This document shows positions 54,395 to 64,000 of a stretch of 64,000 bases of DNA, one piece after another. The notes beneath the pieces are model-generated. The model did no database searches. It was not told the DNA's origin and worked only from the letters and a program-made list of their open reading frames with translations. The stretch is from contig JAYWVB010000063.1 in the NCBI GenBank assembly GCA_039881045.1, positions 62,001 through 126,000 of the forward strand, written 5' to 3'. Origin of the DNA: Chaetomium olivaceum (Eukaryota > Ascomycota > Sordariomycetes > Sordariales > Chaetomiaceae). The position numbers and the translations under genes are program-made. Within the stretch, counting starts at the first letter, position 1. Every line of letters starts with the position of its first letter.

Positions 54395-54435
54395 GCAGAG
54401 GGGCGGGCGTTGATTGGGATTGGGTTTTTTTTTTG

Positions 54436-54461
54436 GAGGGGGGGGGCGGGGGGGGCGGGGA
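54436..54461. repeat. G-run cluster, potential G-quadruplex
   Basis: After a T run come three to four long G runs separated by single C bases, about 40 bases downstream of the C2-gene stop. The pattern fits an intramolecular quadruplex on the plus strand. Confidence 0.7.
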
Positions 54462-55316
54462 GGTTGAAGTGGATGGTTGTTTGTTGGGTTGGGAGTAACT
54501 ACATACCTAACTGGATCAAGTGGTTTGGTTTGGCTTGGTTGCCGGGTTTGTGTGAGGGTTTGGGAGGGGTTTGTTGTTGATCTCGTTCGGGTTGGTTTGG
54601 TTTGATCTGGGTTACTTAGGAAGGGATGGGCTAAGGCGGGCTGGTTAGGTGGGCATGAGGAAAAGACGGGGGTGGTGGTATCAGACTGGGCGGGGCATAT
54701 ATGAAGAGACTCGGTGATATCAGATGGGCATGTGAGAAGATGGGATGGATGGTGGTGGTGCTGTGGTACATGGTTGAAGAAGCGGCGGCGTTTTGTGTTT
54801 TGTACAGCAGGTTGCGGCTTGTTGTGTTGTTTTTTCTTTCTCTACTACCTATCTACCGTTTGGGTCGGCGGGTCGGCGTTTACCATGTTTTGCCGCTTTT
54901 AGATTCTACATGCCAGGTCTCTGCTGCAGTTGTGTTAAAAGAAAAACTTTTACAATGATCCGAAGGAGCATTGACTTGTGCTGAAGCTGGTGTGTTGGTT
55001 GCTCCTTGGTGTGTTCGGGGCAGGGGTCAACAACGACAGTAACCGCTGGGTGGCACAACGATCCGTGACAAGGACAGGCTGCCTCCTCGCCAGTACCATG
55101 CTGAGTGAGATCAATGTCGGTATGTATAATTGTCACTGTTCCTCCTCTTCACCGATCCTCCAACTCGTAACCGAGCTGCCATTTCCGTTCCCCACCTCCC
55201 CCGTCACCGCTTCCACATATCCCCGTCACGTTTCCCAAACACCCTCGGGGTCTCACCGCTTGCCACGCCTGACGACGGTGTCATTTTGTACGGTGGGAGT
55301 GAAGCCGTGCCGCGGC

Positions 55317-55350
55317 CACACACACACACACACACATATATACATACACA
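55317..55350. repeat. CA/TA microsatellite
   Basis: ACACACACACACACACAC followed by ATATATACATACACAC; an alternating purine-pyrimidine tract able to form Z-DNA. Confidence 0.85.
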
Positions 55351-55420
55351 CGCACACGCATGCACACATACGCAAGCACCCCGCCTGGTCCGTCTCTCTG
55401 CTCTTCTCGCCACTACAGGA

Positions 55421-55525
55421 AGGGAGGAGAAAGAAACGGAAGGGGAATGGGAGGGAAAGAGAACGGGGGGGAAGAGGGAAGGGAAACGGAAGGGGAACGG
55501 GAAGAGAGAGAGGCAAGCGGAAATG
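55421..55525. repeat. Polypurine tract of about 100 nt
   Basis: Almost only A and G with few interruptions, built from imprecise GGAAGGGGAA/GGGAAGAG units. Mirror-like purine tracts of this kind can form triplexes. Confidence 0.85.
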
Positions 55526-56751
55526 GGCAACAACATAACCCACCAAGGTGAAAGCCACACACAGTCAGTCACAAGAACATGCTGTAGTTACATAGATAGC
55601 AGCTCCCCATCGGGTCACGCGGCCGGTTTGAGGCGCCGCTGCCTAGCTGGGGGTTGCGTGTCTCTGTTCATCTATTTACGAACCATACCATCCGCACTGC
55701 AACGTCTAAAATAACAACAACAAGGTAATCTTATTGTTCCTGACCCTTGAGGTTGGGGCTGGCGCATGGATTGGGTGGGGCCCATAAGCTTGTTCGTGTA
55801 AGTCCGTCGAGGTGCATGGACTGGAGGGGGGCCTCGGGGGGGGGGGGTTCTTTGGCTGGAGTTGGGGTGCATGGCAGTGGCTTAAGGGCGTGGATGGCAG
55901 TGGCTTGAGGGTGTGTCATGGGGTTTGCCGGATCTCTGTTGAGTCCGACAGGTAGTGAATCATGATTGTCTTGTGGTCTGCGAGGTATCCAATCACTTGG
56001 AAAATTGGGGTTTACAGTGTTAGCCGTTCCTGTTCTTGTTCATCAAGAACGGGTGGTACATACTGCCGTTTGGACTGTGAGCAAAACAAGCACCACCGCT
56101 GGGATGAAGACACAGGCAGCAGGCACAATGAGGCATGTTGAACACTAAACGTTTGTATTTCCCGTACCCAATAGCTAGCCCTCTATGCAAAAAGAAAGCA
56201 AGAAACCAAAACCCAACAGTATTTTCCAAATGACAAAACGCCGGCCCATAGATAACCATTTACTTCCGAATCCTATCATTACTGATGCGTCATGCTGTAA
56301 AAGAAAGGGTATATCCGAGCCAGAACCGGCCGGCTGTACTGTGTACCCAAAGCCAGGCCGGGGATGAGAAGGCAGATCTGTGCCAAGCAAACGCATGGTC
56401 GGATGCAAGGAGTGTATGAAGAAAAGGTGTGTGTTGTATGTGTGCGTGTGTATGTGCGTGCAGGTGACGTCTGAGTCGATGATGAGTTTGTGGGGTGGAA
56501 AGTGGTGAGAGTGAGCATGAGATGACGAAGAGGTGTGAGCGGGTGGGCGGTTGGCTGGCTGGATAAAAATAAGCCTGAGTGGCTTCTTGCATGAACGCGA
56601 TGGCGGCGTGCTAAAGTGCTCCCGCACCCACCCTGTCGGCAACCCCAAGATCCATTTTTGGCCCGTTACCAGCCAATACGTGCCGCGTCATGTGCCTTTC
56701 CCCATGCTGCTCCGCGCGAAGTAGAAAATCCATTTCCTCGTTTCCGCACGT

Positions 56752-57542
56752 TTACCCATAGAACCAGTAGTAGGTGGCGTACGGCACGCTCTGGACACCG
56801 GCACCAACAACTGAGCAAGGCTGAGCAGCGCCGCCGGCGGTGATGACACGGAAGACAGAGCTCACACCGTTGGAGTGGCCCGTACCGTTGTCGTCGAGCT
56901 GCAGCCATGCGACGGCTCCCGTGCCGATGATGCCCTTGTCCGCGTTCTTGGGCGCGGTCTTTCCGTCGATTTTCTTGACAGCCGCCCTGAGGCCGGCCGC
57001 GGAGAGGTCGAACACAGGGACGCTTTCGATGTCGAAGACATGGTGGCCGAGGAACTTGGCAGCGGGCACACCTTGGAGGGTCAAGTCCGCGGGCTCGGGG
57101 AAGGGCGTATTCGGGTCGGCGCCATACTCGGTACCAGGGAGCTTGTTGAGAGGGAGGGGCTGGTTCCAGAGCAGATTGGCCGGCAGGTTGTCCCAAACAT
57201 CCGGCCTGATGCCGCTGCTTCTTGTTCCCGGATAGAAATCGGTGACATCGTAGAGCATGGCGACGGCGCCCGTTGCGATGCTCTCGGTGGCAGTCGCACT
57301 GTCGCAGGTGTAGTTCTGGATTCCGTGGCCGATGGCAATCTTCTTGACTACGAGACCGGCGGCCGGCGCGGGAAGCTCCTCGCCTAGGCTTCGTTAGTTA
57401 CCGCTTGTTGTTTGTTTTGTCTGCTGGTTGGCTTACCTCCTCCAATCTTGGGGAGGGTATATTTGATAGGTGGTTTGCACCCGGGGGCAGCAGACGCCAC
57501 TGCCGCCAGGGCAGCAAACAGTACTGTTGTGAAGGAAACCAT
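56752..57542 (-). CDS. Secreted DUF3455 protein
   Basis: 245 aa from two exons, 57542-57437 and 57383-56752, with a 53-nt intron (GTAAGC...CCTAG) rebuilding a Gly codon in KIGGGEELPAPAAG. Signal peptide MVSFTTVLFAALAAVASA, cleavage before APGCKPP. The mature protein has GIQNYTCDSATATESIATGA, MLYDVTDFYPGTRSS, GHHVFDIESVPVFDLSAAGL, GTGAVAWLQLDDNGTGHSNG, SVFRVITAGGAAQPCSVVGA and ends VPYATYYWFYG. This is the fungal DUF3455 family, secreted proteins of unknown role often induced in culture or during infection of plants. The NYTC...C pair suggests a disulfide. Intact. The CT-rich leader continues upstream to about 57700. Confidence 0.88.
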
Positions 57543-60500
57543 GATGCCGGTGCTGATGTCTCGCTGACGAGGTTGCTGTATGTGGAGGGAAAGGCGGTTG
57601 ATGTTTCGAAAGCAGCCTGTGCTGAAGTAGACAAACGACGAGCCGATACAGAAAAGAAAGAGACAAGATGGAAGATGCAATGGAAGACAAGCTGAGTGGT
57701 GTGTGAGGTTGGGATGAAGTTGATGGGATGGCGAGGCCTTATATCTTTCCCGCGTGGCAGAGTCGACTCGTGGGAGGCGGCAGGTTTGAGATCTAAGGAT
57801 CGAATAGGCTAGCGGTGGCTTGCTGAACCGCAGTAGTCGACGGCACCGGAAGCTGACCAGGATGGGTGAGGTTGAGCAGCAGGAGAAAGGCACAGGAATG
57901 TAAGGGAAGTCAAAGAGTAGGCAGGGTTGTGTTCTGTACGACTGGTGCGCCCACATGCTGCACGAGGAGAAGGGTATCGAAACCCAAGACTGAGGAGCGC
58001 ACAAACACGGAGGAGGAGGGGCCAAGGGGTGGCATGACCCCTGCCCCCATGTAGCGGTACATACCCTTAGCTAGCAAACACTCACCCGGGACAGCAGACA
58101 AAGCGCAGCCGAAAGACGTTTCCGCGGCGGAAGACCAGACGGAAACGATGCCAGGAAGCTAACGGAGCGAAGCCATGGGGAAGAGGATGACACTCAAGGG
58201 TACGGGAGCGGCACGGGGTACGTACTCGGAGCCATCTTTGGTTGAAAGTCAAGCTTCCCGTTGGCTGGGGAAGACAGGGGTGCCCTGACACGAGCGGCGG
58301 CAGGCGGGAGCCGTTTATTAAGGCACCAGATCCTTGAGGGTTGCTGCGTCAAAGGTAACAGGGGCCATGCAAGGTGTGGGTGGGATGGCTGGGATGGCAG
58401 GGGCTTCATCAATACTGCAATCTCGAGGCTATTGTGAGGTCTGTCCGTCCGTTTGTAACCGTTCTCGGCGTGGTCGATACTTGCCGAGCGAATTCATGCC
58501 GGTGATGTGCTTGTTGTTTGAAGGAGACAAAGCTGCAGTTTCGTTTCTGTGATTGTAGCTGCACATGAAAGAATTCGGCTGAGCGAGTTCCGTGCTGCGT
58601 CGAGCGGGCGGAAGGGCAAAATGTACTTTGTACATATGTAGATTCGGAGATTCGAGTTGCGCCCGTTTTGGCTGCTTAGGTACTGTACTTGCCGCATTCC
58701 CGCCTCGACGCTATTGTCCGGACAAATTGCTTAACAGACGGCGTTAATACGAATCTGCCATGGCAAATCTGGCAGACATGAGATGAGAACCAAGAAGGCG
58801 GGGCGATTCCGATCGCAGGCCCAGCTCTCTCATAGGGTTGCGCTGCAGGCGCTTGGCCTCGACAACGGGCCTCGATAGGGACAGCTAAAACTTGGGAGCG
58901 GTTGTCTGCTGCGGCGAGAGAAATGAGGGGTCTTCGCTTGGTGACGGCGGCGGCAACGCTAAAAGCTCTGTGGTCTCTCTCGGCTTCGGCTTGCCGTGGC
59001 AGTTCTTGGTGGTCTTCCTCTAACAACTACTCGCTGAAGGTTTGATGACGTGGTGCTGTGAAGCATTCATCCATCTCCATGCGCTGCTGTGTACGGGACA
59101 GTGTCATGTCGTGCAAACCCACCATCCACGCCCCTACTTGACCCAACCCAACAACCAACATACAGCGACCTGAGGCACGGCTGTTTGAGAGTCAGGTGGC
59201 GATGGCACCTGTATCTCTTTGATGTCAGTTTGGTTTTTAATCGAGCTTGACCGGATGCGGCCGTGCAAACTCTCGGTGGGGAAGCCCAACAGCAACAACC
59301 GACCGTTGCAGGAGGTATACTAGTGGTCACAGTGGGTGGTGGCAATCCATGGAGGAGGTGCGCGGCTAACGCATCTGGCTTGGCTACTTGGCGCATTTTT
59401 CAGGCGGTCCCAGTGTTCCCAATGGCCGACCAGCCGAGAGGGAAGGAAGCTTGTTTCTTTTTGGCATGGTGTGATCGGGGCCTCGCTTGTCTCTTCGTAA
59501 TTTATCTGGAAAGAACCGACGGTCGGAGAAACAGATACTGTCAGGGCCCATGAAACGCGGGCGATTCCGTTGTGTAAAATCTGGGTTTTTGGGGGGGAGG
59601 GGGATGCCTGGAAGGGACAAGGGACACCAGTTCATCTCAACTTCCAGGTTCCGTGGAATCATTCAGCTCAGCTTTGGGAAGTCGGCATCCACGAAATGCT
59701 CCGGGCACGGGCACAGACCCTGACACCCGGCACCACCTGGGCAGTTCAGACGAAACCCACTGTGATTTGGTCCGTGCTGCTTACAGGAGGTCCACCTGCA
59801 TCTGGCTGAGACCAAGCTCTTGCAGGAAGGAGTGCAGTTTCCAGAACCCCTCAACCCTGAGATGTGAACTGGAAGTAACCTGGAAGTTTTTCAATTTCTT
59901 CTCGCACAACTCGAAACCCAACAAGGTTTGAAACATTGAATGCGAGATGGATGACCGCCCTGGGTGTCAATGTCTCACAGCTATGATCTCCATGGTCGTC
60001 GATGCATCGTGTTTGATGTGCAGAGCTACACAGGGGGGACATGAGATGACACAAGGCCCTGCTTGCATCCGGGGAAAAAGAAGGAAGAATAGACAAGTCA
60101 TCCTTGCGGCACTGAACGACACAGCTTACCTAGCTATCACCATGATCATACAAGGGTCGAGCGAGCCTTGGACGAAATCACCGTTATGGCATTAATCACG
60201 GACACCGCTGGAGTCTTCGAGATCCCGATGGCTTGGATTGCCGGCTAGTGTGGTTTGGTACTGTGTAATCTGTACGTACTAACTTTGTCCAGTAACGACA
60301 TACCAAGAGCCGAAGCCGATCATGACTGATCATCGTCAACACTGCTCAAAATGGCTAGGGCTGCCGCTATCGCCAGATTCTTGGCTTCGAGAACCAACTT
60401 GCAAGCTTCAAGGTCCGCACGTGGCAGAGACCACCAGGCCACCTCGAGACGAACCCACGCGACTGTGCCCTTCGTCACTGCTGTTGGGAAAAAACTGGAT

Positions 60501-63500
60501 TACACTCACTCCCGGCCCAGGTCTACCATCCCGGAGCGACCCCTTGCGCCTTGACCCTGCCTCCCTCTCTGGGCGGCGGGCGGCGATGTGCAACAAGGCA
60601 CCAACCGAAACAAACTCCCCAGTCTCCCAGGACGCTGGTACGCAGGGGGAATCGGTGGGTTTTTGTTGATCGTCGCAAGCATTCTCGAAACAATCGCCAA
60701 ATCGCCAAATCGCACAACGCTCCTGTTTCGTTTCAGGTCTGTGTTATCCGTCCGTGTGCCATGTGAAGCCCCTGGAAACACATCGCACAGACCGTTCAAA
60801 TCCTCAGAAGAAGAAAGAAAAGCACTGCTGGCCACCACGTGCACCGGCTGATTGCAACATCTCCTGGACCCGAAATCTCGCACTTCGAGCTTCGTCGGAT
60901 TTCTCAGCCAATTTCGAAAGCGCATCTTGGACTCGACCAGCCCCCTTCCTCCCCGCGCGCATTGACCCATGGGACTTCGTCTGGAGGGACACGGAACAAC
61001 GACCTTCTTTGAGCGGCCCGAGCACGAATTCGGAATCCATGGACTGCGCCGCGAACCCGCAGAGGTCGGAATAAATTGCCAGCCAAGATTTCTGCCCCGG
61101 CCAGTCGCTAAAGCTTCGGTGCAGTTCTGGATCGGTAGACAAGGCACGCGGGGTTCTTTGCGCGGACGAATCTGCGTTCGAAAATACTTACATACTAGTA
61201 CTATACTTCCCTTCGTCATGAGATGCCACCAAAACAAAACTGAATCGACCACAAAGTAACCACAAACAAAGCAGCCATGCCGGCCCGCCAATTCCGCATT
61301 CATTCGATACTCCATTCAACGGCAAGAAACGGCCTTCCCCAAACGGCAGAGGCCAGAAAATACGCACAATATTTCGCGAACGCGGTGTAACCCTCTCCAC
61401 CTCTTCACGGGTCGGCAACGTGCACCTTGGCATCAGTGGCCCGCCGGAATGACCAAGATCAGGCTCAAGCAGGCAATCAATATTGCAATCTCCTCGTCGC
61501 CTTGTCAATTGGCTGCGCAGGATTCCCGCTACTGTGTGTGTGCGATCGGGTGGCGCAAGGCCGGCCAATGGGGGCCGCACGAGCGGTGCATCCGGCGCTT
61601 AGAAGCGCGTCGGCCTGCAGTTATTACTCCCCTCCCCGGCTCTGTCGTCTCCCGATCCCATTCCGGATAAGACAATGAAAAGAAAGGCTTGCCGAACAGC
61701 CGCGACCCCCATCTCCGCGGACCAACACCCGGACTGGGTTTGGTTGTTTTTTCTGCGCAAGAACCGCGGCTAACGGATCCTTCGACGGCGGTGAGTGTGC
61801 CCTTGGCTCGCGTCTCTCGTGAGCCGAGGGGAACTTTCCACCCACCCGCATGCGGGCAACCCAACCACCAACATGCATTCCTGCGGCAGGGCGTGCCAGA
61901 GATTGGTCCGTTGACGCGACTATCGACTCGATAGCCGACCCACCCGCCGCCAATGCTCCCCCCCCCCTGCTCCGTCCACGGTTCTGCCAGAAGTTCCATG
62001 CCTCTTCTGGACGCGGATAACAACGTCTCTGTTGCTTCTTGCTGACGAGAGCATGGCAGCCACCTTCCGGGAGGGGGGATGGCTGCAGCACCGCTGGGCT
62101 GCAGTGACCCATTTGGCTCTCTCTCACATGACGAACTGCTTCTGCAGCATCCGTGCTGTTGGGGGGTGACAAGGTGGCAACTGACAATCAATGTTGAACC
62201 AACGGCATGACCCAGATGAGATGAGAACTTTGCTTGGGCTAGCTGTGGACAAACGCCCGGCGATCTAAGAACCGGCCGCGTCACTAACAAACCCCATTTG
62301 CCCGTCCACGCCCGACGAGGCGGTTTGTTAGTTCGCACGAGGCCAAGCCGGACTTCTGTGGGGACAATCAATGTCTTGCTCGCACGCGTTTGCCCATACC
62401 AAAAGGACTCTAGCGGAGAGCGTCTTGGAAGGCGGACTCGCCTGCCCTAAAGGCCCAATCCCGGCGCGGCGGAGCCGAGCGTCTATGCAGTTGGCTCCTT
62501 CGTGCAAGTGCGATATTGGGCTTTGATCCGTCGACAAGCGATAGACGCCAACAAGCGGGCTTGGCTCCGAGTCCGGCCATGCAGCTAGATCCTCCTCATG
62601 GGCAGGCTTCGTAGATGATGTCGCATAGGCTTGTTTGTACTGGTACTCGGGTGAAGCTCATGGCGAAACGGAGCTGTAACGGCGGTGAGTGACTGGACGA
62701 TAATGCTGGCCGAGGCCAGGGCTGTGACTTGGGATGGATGGCTTGGGGTTTCTGGAAGGAGCCTTCCCAGCGAGATAAACGCTTCTCATAGGCTTTCTCG
62801 GTCTGCTCGACGTCCAGCCGCGGTAGCAAGCCCTGGCGAGCCCTCCATGAGACTCTGCTGCAGAGTTGCTACATTACGTGGCAGAGGGTGGTTCGCCTTG
62901 TGGTGTCAGTTGGTGAGCACGCAGCGACGGGATGTCGTTCCCGGATTCTAGCTAGGCTTTCCGGGGGGACAGCCCTGGTCGGACAAGACGTCCGATGATA
63001 TCGACTCGGCGAGTCTAGCGGAGAGCGTCTCTCACACCTCGCAACCTGAAGTCTCCCACCGGGCCCCACCCCCCAAGACGTAATCAAGTCTGGGGTTATC
63101 TATCTTCCCAGCCAGTAAACGAAACGATGGAATTCAAGTTTGTCGAGCAGGTAGCCATCAAGACGTGGTCTTGACCCTGACGTAGCATAAGAAAGCGCAT
63201 CGCTGTAACCCAACCCTCCACAACAAACCATCCATTACCATTCCCATCACATCACATCACATTTCTCCCTCTCCTTCCATGAGGTACTTAGGCCATGTAC
63301 CAAACGTTCCACTATCACTATGAGCCCGCCCAAACCAGTAGTAGTAGTATCTGCGTTAAACCGCCAACTCCCTTCCGCCTTCTGTCGTGCAACCCCTACA
63401 GTCGTCAACCCCCCGTTCCAAAACCAAATCTGCCTCACCGAACCCACCCGCCGTTAACATCCTACTCCCACCCCACCAACCAGACAGAATAAATGCCCGT

Positions 63501-63960
63501 CACCGCCTCCGAGCGGGCGTCAACTGCGGGAGGAGGCCCGATCTCGCGGCCTGGTGGGGCCTGCTTCCTGATAGGTGATAGGCACGTACATACATGTACG
63601 CAGTAAGGATTTGAGATAGGTGCCTGGTCATCTACCTAACTATCTTTTATTAAATAAAAAAAGTTCAATTGATTGATTGGAATCATATGGACAAGGGGAT
63701 GGCTGGACGGATGAGGCGGGGCGAGGATGGGTTGGGCCATTCTCCGCTTTCCTTCCTTTCTTCCTTCTTGGCGTCTGACTCTTGGTTTGGTCGCCTGCTT
63801 GCCTGCTTGATGTCTTGTCGTTTGTCCCACTGCTCCATGTGGCCGGGACGCGTGTCGGCGTCTATTGTCGGCGTGGGATTGGTAGATGGGTGGTAGAGGT
63901 GGTTTGATGGTGTGGGCTGGCGCTTTCTGAGTTTGAGTGGGCTGGGGGGCCTTGGGTTTT
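57543..63960. other. Gene-poor region of 6.4 kb
   Basis: The longest stretch without a recognisable gene in the window. Open frames (for example a minus-strand frame 61315-60506, 269 codons counted from a non-ATG codon, and 62371-61529) have Arg/Ser/Pro-rich, frame-shadow-like composition and no known motif. Small features are a CATCA pentamer array at 63246-63262 and GTACATACATGTAC near 63585. No telomeric repeat or transposon was seen. Confidence 0.45.
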
Positions 63961-64000
63961 CTTAGTTGTCTGATACGCCGCGGCCAGTGGCGATGTCGAG
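63961..64000 (-). CDS. Possible 3' end of a minus-strand gene cut by the window edge
   Basis: From the edge one frame reads LDIATGRGVSDN and stops at TAA (about 63962). Another frame stays open further, to about 63865, as STSPLAAAYQTTKKT. Either could be a C-terminus of a gene starting beyond the window; there is too little sequence to decide. Confidence 0.2.

Larger units (their letters stand above)
54395..56751. other. Long convergent spacer with repeats
   Basis: About 2.35 kb between the C2 gene (+) and the DUF3455 gene (-). It holds a G-run cluster (54436-54461), a CA microsatellite (55317-55350) and a polypurine tract (55421-55525). No gene recognised. Confidence 0.5.

Noticed and set aside
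60506..61315. 269-codon minus-strand frame
   Set aside because: The composition looks like a frame shadow and there is no recognisable domain.
1..64000. Alternative genetic code or programmed frameshifting to explain the many broken frames
   Set aside because: Housekeeping genes decode normally with standard stops and no frameshift; the breaks share no slippery-site motif.

Overview
The window reads as nuclear DNA of a filamentous ascomycete, most likely Sordariomycetes and probably Sordariales/Chaetomiaceae-like. The reasons are short GT-AG introns (about 50-110 nt) with CTRAY-type branch sites, CT-rich leaders, GC-rich coding sequence between AT-richer spacers, fungus-specific families (2EXR, DUF3455, Tad-type LINE), and close relatives of the filamentous-fungal cell-wall MAPK. 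The assignment rests on protein resemblance from memory, not on a search.

Layout. 1-5 kb: a decayed SRPK-like kinase relic and a broken F-box-like/2EXR-type gene. 5.7-10.5 kb: nicotianamine synthase (-) and a large ATP-grasp ligase (+), both intact. 11.3-12.2 kb: a 5'-truncated Tad-like LINE insertion with a perfect 14-bp target-site duplication. 12.8-13.6 kb: an unknown protein with a Cys...His motif and a 27-bp minisatellite. 15.3-18.8 kb: a frameshifted 2EXR gene, then a gene joining a putative PD-(D/E)XK-like domain to a coiled coil and a C-terminal membrane hairpin, interrupted by one TAG codon. 20.5-23.6 kb: a secreted GH115 alpha-glucuronidase with three frame breaks. 24.5-28.2 kb: a MIZ/SP-RING SUMO-ligase-like gene with a long polyQ tract and about six frame breaks.

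29.7-46.9 kb is a housekeeping block: UTP15 (rRNA processing), the SLT2/MPS1 MAP kinase (5 exons), LTP1-like tyrosine phosphatase, a KpsF/GutQ-like SIS protein, a WKF-domain nucleolar-type protein, SCL1 (20S proteasome alpha1), a small unknown gene and a TMEM234-like membrane protein. All splice cleanly into full-length frames. 47.6-54.4 kb holds a GH47 mannosidase fragment, a Mid2-like single-pass wall-sensor-type protein and an Inn1/Fic1-like C2 protein, the last three all with frame defects. 56.7-57.5 kb carries a secreted DUF3455 protein. From 57.5 kb to the end I see no convincing gene except a possible 3' end at the very edge.

The most striking global feature is the contrast between intact housekeeping genes and at least eight genes that keep clear protein similarity but carry isolated 1-nt indels or single stop codons. 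Two explanations compete: real recent decay (clearly so for the kinase relic and the GH47 fragment) or homopolymer errors in the assembly (likely for the SP-RING and C2 genes). No tRNA, rRNA or CRISPR array was recognised.
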